Assembly: GCF_028554725.1 (NCBI RefSeq)
Contig: NC_071668.1
Coordinates: 23,724,501-23,788,500 of the forward strand
Reading direction: 5' to 3'
Length of the DNA: 64,000 nucleotides
Origin: Zeugodacus cucurbitae
Taxonomy: Eukaryota; Arthropoda; Insecta; Diptera; Tephritidae
The position numbers and the translations under genes are program-made. A model generated the notes under the pieces. That model searched no databases, was not told the origin of the DNA, and saw only the letters and a list, made by a program, of their open reading frames with translations. This document shows positions 11,747-24,000 of the stretch, one piece after another (the stretch's first letter is position 1; each line of letters begins with the position of its first letter).

Positions 11747-11764
11747 CACACACACACACACACT
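11747..11764. repeat. (CA)n microsatellite
   Basis: Dinucleotide run in a CACGCA-rich context. Confidence 0.9.
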
Positions 11765-11935
11765 CACGCATACTTGCATTCACTTACATTGCATATCTCA
11801 ACCACATAAGTATGCTTTTGTTGTAACCAACGCTTGCCAACATAATTATGTTTGTATTTTCCATTTTATTTTTGCCAGCTTATGTGCATGCAAGTATATT
11901 ATATACTCGTACATATATGTAGTTATAATGTATAA

Positions 11936-12520
11936 ATGATTAGGTTTTTTTTTCATTCTGGCAAACTGATTTTCATTTTGCGATAACTTTGAAGGTTTTA
12001 TTGTTGCCATGTCAACAACTCGAACTCGAGTTGAATGTAATGAAGTTAATTGTTTTTCGCCAATATTGCATGTGTGCGTAAATGCGGTGCATGCCGCTTT
12101 TTATGCATGCATGGCGAATGGCTTTTTAAAAGCTTTCAACAACAGCGTTGTCGTGTCAATTTCGCTCGAAAAATTGTTGCAAAAGATTGGGAGATTTGGC
12201 GTCGATTGCTGTGCGAATTTGTTACGCAGAATATTTGAAATTTTGTAATTACATTAAGTAATTTCACTAGATATGGGTGAGAGTGAAGATAAATGAAGTT
12301 CAACGTGTGAAAACGAATATTATTTTCCTTTTCCTAGAGTTTTTAATACTCAAAAGCTCTTAAATATTGCGTTTAAATATGCTCTTCTTTATCCAATCAA
12401 TTTGGCAACAGTTATAGAGGTACTTAAGAATGTAAAGCTGTTGCTCTACACTCCGACTTAATTATAGAAAAGAGTAATTAGTAGTCATTGAAACTGTTAC
12501 ATGGTAAATATTGGGAAAGG
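11936..12520. other. Non-coding DNA
   Basis: Mixed composition, becoming AT-rich after 12240. No gene recognised. Confidence 0.45.
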
Positions 12521-12522
12521 CC

Positions 12523-12965
12523 CTTAATTGAGCCAATTAGCATTTCTTTTTTATATTTTTATATGTAAAAAATGTGCTAATTAACTTAATTAAGGACTAT
12601 CTGGAAGCCTAAACATCATAATTCATTATTAAAACACTTATAAAATTTGAAATAGTATCTTAATTGAGTAAATAAAGTTAGACAATTAGTTAATTGACTT
12701 AATTAGAGCCTATCTGTTTCTTAAAAAATTACTCTTAAAAGAGTATTTTTGATTCTTCGTGTATTAGTATACAAAATTTCGCAATCGACTTAATTAAGGG
12801 TTATCTGAAAGACTACAGCAGCTTAATTGGGTAAATTAATGTAATTGTCTACTAATAAACTCCAAAAAAGTATCACAATTCAGTAAATTTAATTTATTTC
12901 TTTGTGTTTTAGTGTGAATAATTTATTAATTGATTAAATTAAAGGCTATCTGAGAGCTCATAAAT
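12523..12965. repeat. TTAATTGA repeat cluster 1
   Basis: Four degenerate units spaced about 130-150 bp. Each pairs a TTAATTGAG(T/C) half with a downstream TTAATTGACTTAATTAAGG half that runs into CTATCTGnAAGCCTA or a variant (12588, 12700, 12786, 12937). The same compound motif recurs at 14868-15150. Units are too diverged for a recent satellite; they could be an old tandem repeat or decayed MITE clusters. Confidence 0.7.
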
Positions 12966-14867
12966 TTGAAAAACATTGGTGAAGTGAAAAATGTCATCAT
13001 GGCTATCATCCAGTATTACCTTCATATGAAATCAAGATGAGTCCACAGGACAAAAGCTGGATTTCGAATTTAAAATGAATGGTAATAAACTGGTTCGTCT
13101 GGTCAAAATGCATCTTAATTTAACTTTATTTTCAATGAAATTAATGGAATAATGTTATCCTAAAGGGTTGGCCAAACATGTAAACATACCATTCCATTAA
13201 TATTTAGACTTGGACATATAAAGCTGAAGATTGAATCTAGTTTGGATCCAGTTTTGCTGTATATTGCAAACATAAAACTCTCTTAAAACAAAATATATAA
13301 TGAACCAAACAAACAGTATAAAATGAAATAAAGTCTACAGGTTGTATAGTGGAAGTCAATAAAAGAAAGTATATGGATATCCTTCTATAGTTATATAACT
13401 TTGTTCATTTATTATTTGTTCATTTGATAAAATCTGACCATCTTGACATTAGTAATTTAAGTATTGCTCAATTCAAAACCAAAACAACACTCATTAGTCA
13501 TTGAAGTAAATTCGATAACGGTTATTACTTCTTCTTTCTTTCTTTGTTAAAAGCAGTATACGCAAATTCTCATTTCAGTTCATAAATTACTTCAAAATTT
13601 AAAATAGAATTTGAAGTTTGCATTATAGGCTTCCACAGAAGGAAAAATAATGTGTATGTTTTAATGAGACAACTATTTATAAATTTGGAACAAATAATTT
13701 AACTTTTAATCCTGAAATTTACTGCTAAAATTATTAAAAATAACCATTTTCGAAAATGTCTCAAACTTTTATTTTCAACGAATTCGCAGACTTCTCAATC
13801 AATTTCTGCCAGTATTAGTTCCAAATTATATTTCATTAGCATATTTTTGCAATGTTTTTTTTTAACTCTGTTTCGATTTTCCGTAAAATTCTGTCGCTGT
13901 GTAATAACCATTTAGCATATCATTCTATTAATAATTCTTTTCATAAGTTGAATTTGAATAAATAATTATGTATATAAAAACTAAGTAGGCTTGTTATACT
14001 CAAACTATAAAAACAACTACAAAAACAACTACGAAAACAACTGTGTGTGATTCTGTAAAATCTGTTAACAAATTGCGCCTTTGTTGTGCGACCGAAACAG
14101 GTCAACTCTTTGATATGTAAGTAATAACCAATCTTGGAATGCCAAATACAAAAATCTGTATGTAAATATGGTTTCTCAAATGTATATGTTTGTATGTATT
14201 AAATGTTTGGGTCAACAAAGCCAGTTAATTGTGCGTGTGTTGGCGTGTCTCAAGCAGCGAAGATTAGCGCAGTGAAAATTATTTACACGCTATAAATTAA
14301 AGTATTTAATTGTCATTATATGATTTAATATCAAAGATTAATTGTTCATATCGATAATTTATAATATTTATATTTATGAGAATGTAAATTTAATTGATTT
14401 TGTAGGTAATTTGGTGTAAAGTTTCGTAAAATCGTTTTTTGGTGAATTCCGTTTTAGGTAGTCGATTTGTTAAATTATAGCCGTATATGAATATATAAAC
14501 ATAGTTGTACGTATATATACATACACAGTTACCATATTATATGAATTTGAATAAGGTTGGGCGAAGTTATGATTTGTGATTTATATCGTTAAATGACTGG
14601 TTTATCGTTGAATAGGCAATAGGGAGAGCCCTCCAATAAAGTGAGTGCCAAATTAAATATATTCGACGAAGTATTAGGCAAATTTCTTATTTAAGAGAAG
14701 GAGACGTTCGATAAGTGTACAAGCCACAAGCTGCCACATTTATTCTTAATTATATTTTGTTGTACACAGTCAGATCAAGTTACACAAGAAGCGTCGCAAA
14801 ATTTACCAAATTGCTATGTATGTATTCATCCAAGCGCTCACGGAAAGCCATTCAAACAGTAACACCT
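12966..14867. other. Long AT-rich non-coding stretch
   Basis: Nearly 2 kb of strongly AT-rich sequence. A small ACAAAAACAACTA tandem occurs near 14010-14040. No coding, transposon or RNA gene signal was recognised. Confidence 0.5.
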
Positions 14868-15150
14868 CTTTAATTGAGCCTATTGGCTAATTGATTTAAT
14901 TAGTGGTTATCTGAAAGCCTAAAAACATTGTAATCGCATTGAAATAGTTAAAACGTTTGATTGATTCCCTTAATTGAGTAAATTTAATGTTTTCACTATA
15001 CTGATTTGTGTAGACGATTTGTTAATTAACTCAATTAGAGCTTATTTGTAGGCTGTTACAACTTTGTAGAAATCCTCTCAATTGAGTAAGTTCATTTTTA
15101 TTATTTGACAATTGATTGAGACAATTAGTTAATTGATTTAATTAAGAAAT
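14868..15150. repeat. TTAATTGA repeat cluster 2
   Basis: Three units of the family seen at 12523-12965: TTAATTGAGC..GGTTATCTGAAAGCCTA near 14872-14921, TTAATTGAGT..TTAATTAACTCAATTAGAGC near 14970-15040, and CAATTGAGT..TTAATTGATTTAATTAAG near 15080-15146. Unit order and orientation match cluster 1. Confidence 0.7.
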
Positions 15151-15229
15151 TTTTGTCGCATATCGTTGAATATGGAACTATTTTTTAAGAGTTTTGAAGA
15201 ATATATTCACGAAACTACGCCAAAGGGCC

Positions 15230-16471
15230 TTAAACACTCTTACTCTTCATGCCTTCGTCCAATATATATGTATTCACATGCAGAAGAATCGATTTTCGCT
15301 TTCTCAGCATTGTCGGGGACAATAGCGACAGCGTCGCACTGATGACACCGAACAGCTGCCAAATGTTTGATTGACTGACAATTCGCAAAATACGAAATCC
15401 GTTCATGGAAAACGAGTGTATGGACGACAATTCAACAACTGCACTGCTCTGCAGCGACGACGTGTCAGATGGCGAGAGCTGAGCCACTGGCTTGACAATT
15501 GGCTAAAGGATGCTGCGGCATCTAAACAATTGTTCCGTCGCGACGAAGACGAACATATCAACGCGCACACACGAGTACAATAGACGAACAGCGGAATAAA
15601 CAAGTGAACATAAATCGCTGGAAAAGTGGCAGCAACAGCAATGAGAGGATTCCACAGATTGCCAAGAAAGGAAGCAGTCAGGTATCTGAGGACACACGAA
15701 CACACGTGATAACCGCAATAATAATGACAATAATAGCAACAGAAGCTTGCAATATGCAACAACAACACAAAATCTTGAAACAGTGTTTGCTAAAAGTGAA
15801 CTAACAGCCAGCCTTAGTAGCAACAACAACAGCTATAGGCAGAAACAGCAGCCCAACAACAATGCAACAATCGCGAAAACAATAAGAACAAATCGTTGAC
15901 AAAATTTATTGTGGCTAACCGGCAAACTCGTCTGCGGCACACACACTTACTCACACTCAAGAAAGCTATGTTACTTTGGGACAATCAAGCGTCCAGCAGC
16001 AGCGGCAGTCCAACCTAAGCGCATTCAACAGTCCAACCCTGCACTTACATAGAGACTTACACACAGACAGAGAGACACAGCGCAGCAATTGTCCAGCGTA
16101 GTTCGGCTGAATTTGTGCGAATCACATCCTGCCCGGCGAAGTGACAAACGGCCCGGCCAACGATTTGCACTACTGCATGGAAGGCGCATACTTAGCGCAG
16201 CAATGCGGCAGTCAGTCAGGCAGCCGGGCTATTTTGCATACCATGCGACCTGCTGCCATAGGCAACAAGACAACAACAACGCGCAAAGCCTCTAAACAAA
16301 TCCGAAACTCAATTGATGGCGGCAGCCAAGTCCCTTTAGCCTCACAGCGCTCCACTAACCACCAGCCGCCCGGCGGTGAACGTCTATTACAGATTGCCGC
16401 TCGTCATGGTTGTTGCGTTGCCGCCGCGCCGCCGATGCTATCCTTGCGATAAGAAATTAAATTAACGAGAT
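15230..16471 (+). other. GC-richer island, possible 5'UTR leader
   Basis: Rich in CAACAA, CACACA and CAGCAG words on the plus strand, in the style of long fly 5' leaders, and flanked on both sides by AT-rich repeats. It ends at the candidate signal-peptide start at 16472. Several short upstream ATGs are present, and a frame from about 16178 runs to 16452 without a recognisable domain. No clear transcription start or splice acceptor was identified, so the leader call is inference. Confidence 0.3.
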
Positions 16472-16582
16472 ATGTCAACGATGAATTCATTGCAATGGTT
16501 TAAGCCCAAAAGCCGCCATTCTTTTGCGTTTATCCTCTTCTTCGTGTGTGCGCACTCGCCATTCAGTGCGCGGCTGGCGCGG
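16472..16582 (+). CDS. Candidate first coding exon with signal peptide
   Basis: An ATG at 16472, with an in-frame stop 9 bases upstream (16463-16465), opens 37 codons beginning MSTMNSLQWFKPKSR. A basic stretch is followed by the hydrophobic run FAFILFFVCA, then small residues (SPFSARLA), the layout of a secretory signal peptide. The frame meets GG|GTAAGC at 16583, a good 5' splice site, with the exon ending in phase 0. The read-through frame continues only to 16663. No acceptor or further exon was recognised downstream, and the two recursive splice sites in the window lie on the other strand, so this would be a separate, oppositely oriented gene. I do not recognise the protein. A chance frame in a GC-richer island remains quite possible. 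Confidence 0.28.
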
Positions 16583-16588
16583 GTAAGC
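16583..16588 (+). other. Candidate 5' splice site
   Basis: GTAAGC directly after codon 37 of the candidate signal-peptide exon. Good match to the insect donor consensus except the last base. Confidence 0.3.
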
Positions 16589-17210
16589 ATGCGGTCACAT
16601 TGTGCTTTTCGTCACCAGTGGCTCGTTGGCAGGCTGGTTGGCTGGCCGGCCGCTGGTGTTTAGCTTTGCTTGGCATCTTGGCAATTTTTGTGCCATTCTT
16701 CTACGCCTGCAGCGCTACAGCTGTATTATTGTTGTTTGTGCTCTTGTGTTGTGGAAGCGATTAGCTGTGCTTTTATTTCTCCCTTTGTCAATTGTACATT
16801 TGTAGGTTTCCCTTTTGCTGCGCAACAATTTGAAGGTTTGCAAGGGCTTTGTTGCCGTCGCAAGCGCAGTCAGTGAAATCAAGAGTGAACCTGGGAAACA
16901 AAGACTCCTTAAGTATGTGTGTATCGCGAAAGTTGTTGCGGTTTATAGCGAAAAGAGATTTAACAGCGCTATTGAGCTGCAACTTCATGAAGCGCCTGTC
17001 AACGTTCATTGTGCAATGGATATACTGTCAATACTTGATTTTGACTCCGCTGAGTTGTGTCCAAATAGAATGTGTGAGACAGCATTTTCGTCGATTTTTT
17101 GTTTTCAAAATATTAGATTAGAAATAATGATTGTCTGTGGAGTGTGATCCAACTTTGGTACATAAAGAATTTAAATTTCACAGATTTCTTCTAGATAATT
17201 TTAATTCACA
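16589..17210. other. Non-coding DNA
   Basis: GC-richer to about 17010, AT-rich after. Overlapping frames in three plus-strand phases carry no recognisable domain. Confidence 0.4.
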
Positions 17211-17214
17211 AAAT

Positions 17215-18180
17215 TGAGTTTAATATTTTGAATTTATGAGCAACTTTCACTATAATCAATGGAGAGTTTAAGGAACCCCGCCTTTATGAGATTTGGTATT
17301 TTATAGACTTAACTCGAATTTGAGTTTACGTGCTTATGAAATACTTAAGTAACACTTAACACTGTTAACGCGTGAGTATTTACAAAACTCCATCTTAATG
17401 AGTTGTGTTTTTATTAATTAAACCCGAGTTTTAAATTTCCCATTTATAAACAAGTTTCATTATTATTAATTGGAGGTTTAAGTATTTTCATATTTATGAG
17501 ATTTGGTGTTTATCAACTAAATTCGAGTTTAAGATTTTGTTTTTATGAAACACTTTCACTATTATCACTGGAGAGTTTAAGAAACTTAATTTTTAAAAGA
17601 TTTTATGTTTTTAAAAGATTTTATGGTTTCCAGATTTCGTGTTATATTTCGTTTTCAGTATTAACAATGAAGTGTTTAAGAAACTTCGTCTGTATAATAT
17701 TTGGTATTTAATCGAATAAACTCGAGTTTGGGGTTTCGTGTATATAAAGTTAGAGTAAACACTCGATTGTTTAGGAAACTCCATTTTTATGAGTACAGTT
17801 TTAAAAATTAAACTCGAGTTTACGATTTTGTATTTATGAAAAACTTTCACTATTATCACTGAGGTGTTTAAGAAACTCGAGTATTATCGAGACTCCGTGT
17901 TTGTGTGTACAGTTTTATAATTTAAACTCGAGTTTAAGAAACACTTGTGCTTATGAAACACTTTCACTATTATCAATGGAATGTTTAAGAAGCTTTGTCG
18001 TTTTAAGAATTGGCGTTTAATCAACTAAATTCGAGTTTCATGTATATGAAGCACTATCAAAGTGAACACTCGGGTGTTTAAAAAACTTCATCATTATGAG
18101 TAGAAATCTATTACTTAAACTCGAGTTTGAGTGTTTAAGAGGTTGTATGTTATATCTAGGTGTGTTAGATTTTTGTTTAA
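17215..18180. repeat. Degenerate CTCGAGTTTAAG satellite
   Basis: AAACTCGAGTTT or close variants recur near 17307, 17420, 17519, 17727, 17812, 17928, 18026 and 18118. Most are followed by a TTTATGAAACACTTTCACTA block, a TTATCAATGGA block and GTTTAAGAAACTTC. Spacing varies (about 85-200 bp), so this is an old, indel-rich tandem array. The core AAACTCGAGTTT is itself a perfect 12-bp palindrome. Confidence 0.8.
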
Positions 18181-18540
18181 CCGCCTTTGCATCGCTAAAA
18201 CAGTAGAGTTTATGGCGAGTTTAAGAAAAACTAGTTGTGTGGTAAACTCCGTGTTTAGAGTTTAGTGGAGTAAACTCGATTTTTTATCATACTGTAAATT
18301 ATCTTGATATTTGATTGATTATAATATTGATAATATATATGAATATTCATTAAATTCCTATAACTATCCAATAAACCCATTTTCTCAAATACTTATTAAA
18401 CACTAAATCAGTATCGGCAGCCACGTTGAACGTTTAGCCTGGTATGAACTCGCGCTATACCGTTACTTTATGAATGAATAAAGCTATTTGTAGGATAATT
18501 TCATATTTCAAGCTTACAAATAACAATAACATTAAACCAA
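18181..18540. other. AT-rich non-coding DNA
   Basis: First 110 bp may be decayed satellite (GTAAACTCCGTG, GTAAACTCGATT). Nothing else recognised. Confidence 0.4.
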
Positions 18541-19560
18541 ATGATTTTTACTACGAATGGGTCAAAAGTGGCAGGTGGCAAGCTGAATGTGTTGCATGAA
18601 ACAAACAACAACTATACATTGTTGCGCTGAACAGTGCCCTTTCGAACACTCAACATCAAGCGGCTAACAGCCACAACAAAATAATCAATGAACACATTAA
18701 AAAGCCATAGCAATCCAAGTGAACTCAGCATTCGTTGCTACACGAGCGAGCTAAGCGACCTGAATGAAAATCCCATTTGTGGCACGAACACAAGCGAGTG
18801 GCGATTGGTGCGCGTACTAGAGAGCAGCGATTGATTTCAAATAACCAAAGCGTGGAGTCATTAAGCAGCAGCAGATAATATTTGCGGCCTTCGGGCAAGT
18901 CGTAGTGGGACTCGTAGGTCTTTGTATTTCTCTCTCATAAAGCCAGCATTCTATTGATAACAGAGTAATTTGTGGCGTGTGACTGCACGTTGTTGTCTGT
19001 AGCAAATAAGCATAAAAGCCAAGCTTTCGTCGCATAGACGGCAGATGCAATCGCCAAGCCCTCGCACACTCGCTTGCCACACGAGTGACGTGCGACGCAG
19101 CATTTTGGCATTTAACGATTTTCTGAGCGGTACAAATTCGCACACGAGTGTCTACACACATGAGTACAGTTGCCGACATATGCAAGTGTCTGTGAAGTCA
19201 TATGTTTCGCAATGGTGCTTTGCCACACAAAGTGGCAGCATTCTTCTTGGCGTTGTGGCAAGGCGCTATAATGATGTTAACCTTTTTGGGCAACAGTCAC
19301 AGTAACTCCCATTTGTTGCATGCCACTAAGCAAAATATTCTATGCGGCGAGCATGTGTGTTGGCGAACTATGAGGTCAACAAATTGCTGATGATTGCCGA
19401 TTAAGCGTTTAATAATTTCATTAACTGTTGTGAGCTCGTGTAGTCGTAGTAATTTTATGGCGCGAGAATAACGACTCGAAAAATTATATACTAAAGTGGT
19501 ATTTTGAAAGACTTTGTTGCAAGTGGCATGGTCGCACAAAGTATACAGAAATATTTCAAA
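18540..19560. other. GC-richer non-coding island
   Basis: Balanced composition with frames of 60-122 codons open on both strands over the same bases. No domain or splice context found. Confidence 0.45.
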
Positions 19561-20245
19561 ATGTTGCTGATAATAATAATTTGTATATATAATATAAATA
19601 TATATTTTTGATAAAATTATTAAAAAAATGTATTAAATTATTTAATTTATTTTTGAGAATTTTTTTACTATAATAAATACTTGTTCGTTTGTCTACTAAG
19701 GTTTTCTAGTTTGATCTTAAATATGAGACAATTACTAAAGAAATATTATAAATGACAGAGTCGCTTGTAATAAATAGCCATTATAGAAAAAAATAAATAT
19801 GACATTTATTTTAGCAGAGGAATATTTGTCACATGACTTATAATTAAATCGTATTATATAAATTTTAAATATAAGCGAGAGTGCTCACGCTTTTTTATAA
19901 TTTTATTATATAAAAAAATTCAAATGAGTGACAACACTTCGTTAAACGTATATCAAAATTTCTATGCATTTTTTCTATTTTCATTCTCATTCATAAATAA
20001 TTAATTTAATTTACCGATTTAATTGAATTAAATTAATGAACTAGGTGGCAACTCTTCACATTTTTTTTTATTTTTAAGCTTCCTTAAAACCATTTTGTTT
20101 ATTACTCAAAATGTTAGGGATTGTTAATTTAAATTCGTTTTAAATTAAATTCTCAAAAGACCCAAAACTATTGATTTGTTCGAAGTTTATTTCAATTACA
20201 CATATTACGAAATCAGAGAGTAAATCTACATAAAAAGAACTATGA
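19561..20245. other. Very AT-rich tract
   Basis: Long A/T-only words (ATATATAATATAAATATATA) and TTTAATTTA runs. No feature recognised. Confidence 0.5.
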
Positions 20246-20249
20246 AAAA

Positions 20250-20966
20250 GCTCAAGCGTTTTTGGGGTAAGAAAAGGTTAACCATTTCTGGTTAGGCTAA
20301 AAGCTAGCTTCTGAAAGGATTAAACATGAAGTAACTGTCGACGTTATGTCATTTTTTTGCATGTTCGTTAACTTAAAAATATTCTCTGAAAGTTTGAAGT
20401 TGATCCGATAATTACTTTTCGCGTTATTCGACAAATAACAAATAATGCTCGGACACTCCAAAACGCTCGGTGAGACTTTAAATGCGTTTTTCTCAAAACA
20501 ATGTTTTTTGAAATGTTGACAACTGTAATTCGGAAACCGCTCAGTAGATTTTAATGAAATTTATACAGCTTTTAGAATACATAATAATCACGGGCCAGAC
20601 AAAGAATTTTTTAATTTGATTTTTTCCCGAAAATCTTGTTGAGGCCGCCATTTTGTTAATTTTTGACAAAAAAAATGCTATTTTTTTTTTGTCTATTTAC
20701 AAAACTATTTTTTTATTCCGATTGATTTTAGATGAATCTCCAAGGATTTATGTCACCGCAAGTAACTTTTTTTGGAACTGGGTCAATACAATTAGCAATA
20801 ACTTTGGAAATTATATTTTTTTTTTCAAATTTTCGTGACTTCAAGTCAAAACATAGTGTAATAATGCCAAATTATTACTTTTGTAAAATAACATGATTTA
20901 ATATTAAAAAAAGTTATTGAAAATTCTAATTTTTTCGTGTTTCTAACTACCCCTAACCCCTTAAGA
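20250..20966 (+). mobile_element. TTAAGGGGTTA-ended repeat, copy 1
   Basis: The right end reads CTAACCCCTTAAG at 20954-20966, the inverted form of the left end at 36563. The interior shares with 36560-37190 a TGATCCGATAAT / CGATCCGAATAAT block, AAATGCGTTTTTCTCAAAAC / AAACGCGTTTTTCTC, GAAACCGCTCAGTAGATTTT / AACTACTCAACCGATCTTG, and ATGAAATTT. No transposase frame is visible; the 61-codon frame at 20653 is a low-complexity Phe/Ile/Asn run. The left end was not resolved. TTAA next to the terminus would suit a piggyBac-type target site, but the superfamily is unproven. Confidence 0.55.
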
Positions 20967-21160
20967 ACAACAAGTTAGAAGTTAAATTGGCATTTCAGTG
21001 TTATGGGAATTATAATAGTATTAATAGAAAAATAATAATTATTTCCCTTTATTAAAAAAAAGCAACAACAAATATTAAAAATATGAAAATAGTATTTAAG
21101 CAAATCAAAAATTTCCTTTTGAAAGGAGAGCAGTCCACAATAATATTTCTCTTGTTAACT
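20967..21160. other. AT-rich spacer
   Basis: Nothing recognised. Confidence 0.4.
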
Positions 21161-22910
21161 ATTGCGCTTGCCAACTTTCTTTTATGCCCACATTATGCAA
21201 ATCCAGCAACAGTGCATAGCAGCAAATAAATAAACAACAACACAGAAGGCGCATATTTGCACGCACACAAACACACATACAGTGAATACAAATATACTAA
21301 CAAAGTCGAGAAGTATAGCAAAAATATATATAAAGATCAACGCGCTTACACGAAACGCAGTTAAACGCCTGTGGCTAGTTACTAGCCAGACTAGCTAGTA
21401 CAGCTAGTACGGCCCGATCGGTGGCTTTTTGGTCAATACCAGTTAGTTAGTGGGGTAATGGTCAAATGAGCGTGCGCATGCGCATAACCAAACAGGCAAC
21501 GAGACACTCCAGCAGCAATAGCGGTTTGAGAAGTGGAGCGCGGGGGGTTGATTGTGCGTGATAGCATAGAAATTTGCATGTGCAAAAGTTTCACTATCTC
21601 CGCAAAAGCGAGATTCGCGTCACCCGCGACTGCCTGCATTTGCACAAATATTTGGTTTAATGCTTGCTTGTGTTTGTGTGTGTGCAACGAGCGATTAGTA
21701 TTAGCCCCATAGGCTTTCATGGCTGCCTTCCGCATCACCAAAGCACTGCGCGCATCTGTGGCAACACACACACACACATACACAGAGGCACAAAAGCCGC
21801 GGTAACATTGTCGCGCCGATAAATATCTGCCTGCTGATGCTGCCGCTGTTGCCTTTGCGGGCTACAATTTTCCTTAAAAGAGATTTATCTCAGCGGCCCC
21901 TGGCTGCTGCTGGCTGCTCAACGGCGCACTTACTTGATTTCTATTTTTTTGTTTTTGCTTTTTGACTATTCATGTTGCTGCTTGCTGTTGTTGTTGTTGC
22001 TTTTGCAATTGCCGCTGATCTTTTGGCTGCCTTTGCGGTGGCTCTGTTTAAGTGAGTTTGCATGCTAAGGAGATATTTACTAATTGAATCAACACCAAAA
22101 ATGTACAAAAACAACAGAAACAACAACAACAAGAAGTTAGTATTAAATACACAATTACATTGGGCAACAAACAAGATTACTATATAAACAATAGAAGAAA
22201 TGCCAACGGCGGAAATGCACACAGACTTGCAACACACACATATATAAAGAAGACGCAGAGGGAAATGAAATTGGCAACTGAAGCTGGAAAATAGCAGGGC
22301 AGCTAAAACAAAAGAGTAGAGAAAGAGGGAAGGAGTGCGCGGATAATATCGGTGCGCTTAGTAGCTTGATGTTGCAGCCACAATGTTGCGACGCGTGTAT
22401 TAGGAAAATGCAACACTTTAGAATGCAAACACTCGCCGATCTATAGGTAATGGCAGACATTGCTATTGTTGGTGTTGGTGCAGAAAAATTGCTGAAAATT
22501 TTCACTGGTATTACCAGCGACAGTGTTGCAAGTATTCAAAAGTATAATGTTGCAGTGGCGTTGCAGGGTGTTGCAGTTGTTGTTGCTGCAAATATTCTTG
22601 CCATATCGCCGCTGCGCTGACGGTATCTTGCCGCGATGCGCAGCGATGCTGGCAAGTTTATTGAACTTCGGCACGGCATTGCGCGAAAAAATTGTCTATC
22701 GCAAGCACGCACACGATTCTATGCAAATCGCTAAGGCATTCAAATATTTATATGTATATATTTACATTCATATGTATATATGTACACATATATTTAAATA
22801 TATGCTACCAAAAATCGATAATATCCTAATGATGTGCTAAGCGGCAGTCGCGTTGGCGTGACGTGGCGTTCTTGAAATGCCACACGCCGCTCAAATATGC
22901 AAGAATTTCT
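21160..22910. other. GC-richer non-coding island
   Basis: Contains CTAGCTAGTACAGCTAG words near 21390, GT runs near 21675 and CA runs near 21765, and GTTGTTGTTG at 21978. Overlapping frames near 100 codons on both strands lack domains. Confidence 0.45.
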
Positions 22911-23480
22911 AGATTAACCGTTGTTTTTATATTTTACACCTTTTTTGGTTTTTTTATAAATATATAAATAAATATAAAATCGTCGGATTGCCGTATGGCT
23001 CAGAATAAAGAAAGCAAAAAAAGAGCTTTTTGTTGCTTTGGATGAATAAAGCACTCAATCAAAATTTGTTCCTACATCCGTTTTGAGAAAAAGAGTTCGG
23101 TGATATAAAGCTTGCAAAGTGAGCTTTAAAGCTTCAAAAGTGAGCTTAAAGCTTTAAAGCTCTTGAGACCCATTAAACAATAAAAAAAACTCTTGAATTT
23201 CAGACTCTAAATTTCTGGAGTTAAAAATATGTTTATAGTTGTAAATAAAACGGCCTAAAAATAATATGAAGTTCTAAAAAGGAGCTTCTGAAAAGCTCTA
23301 AAAATTAGATGCATACATTTTTTTTGATTTTTTATATCGTAATAAGTAATTTGTTTCATTGGCAAAATCACTAAAAATTAGATTAAATTTGACTGTCGTC
23401 TAAAAAAGTATCCTTAAATAACTCAATCAAAAAAAGTGAAATTTTGTGACAGTCTGCTCTCCATAACCCAACTACATAAC
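22911..23480. other. AT-rich tract with AGCTTTAAAGCT palindromes
   Basis: At 23108-23163 an imperfect tandem of GTGAGCTTTAAAGCTT units gives nested AGCTTTAAAGCT palindromes. The rest is A/T-rich without a recognised feature. Confidence 0.45.
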
Positions 23481-24000
23481 TAATAACTAACTTTTAACAA
23501 ACTTCCTCAAATGTCCTTCAGCCACAGTGTCAGGTGGCAGACACAATACAGCTCCTGCTCAACTGTAGCCAGCAAAGCCTTTGGCGTTCACCGCGGCACG
23601 AAAAGCATGTCAACAAACTTGCTACCGTAGCACAAGCATAACGGCAATGCCACTAGCAAAAAACTAGTAGTCGCTGTCAGTCAACATTTGTAAGCGCAAA
23701 CTTCACAGCAACAATGTGTACTACATTGCTGCAGCTAAGCAGCACAGCTGCCAGCAGCTTCATTCTTGATTCTTGACATGCCTTTGACGCTTCAGCCATT
23801 CTCTCTGCGAAAAATGAGTTAATAATTGCACACTTTTATTAGCAAAAAAAAAAAAAATAAAGAAGAAACTTTATTTTAATTCGTGTTGGCCAAAGGAAAA
23901 AAAGCCGCCAAGCGTGTGCTGCTGAGTTCTGCGATTAATTCGTTTTTGATGATCTCAATTTTCTATAATTACATGTGTTTTTGCATAAATAGAAAATTAG
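23480..24000. other. GC-richer non-coding island
   Basis: CAGCAG/GCAGCT-rich stretch with an A13 run near 23847. No coding signal. Confidence 0.45.

Larger units (their letters stand above)
10380..11935. other. GC-richer island with many simple repeats
   Basis: Contains the CAGT tandem at 10821-10864, (GTT)n at 11587-11610 and (CA)n at 11747-11764. The longest open frame of the window (225 codons, 11024-11701, plus) runs through it, but two other plus-strand phases are also open for about 110 codons and its C-terminus is a Val run encoded by the GTT repeat. It has no domain and is not called as a gene. Confidence 0.5.

Noticed and set aside
16141..16452. 103-codon plus-strand frame upstream of the candidate signal-peptide exon
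   Set aside because: It starts at GTG, unusual for a fly gene; from its first ATG it has no domain, and it is better explained as part of a leader or chance.
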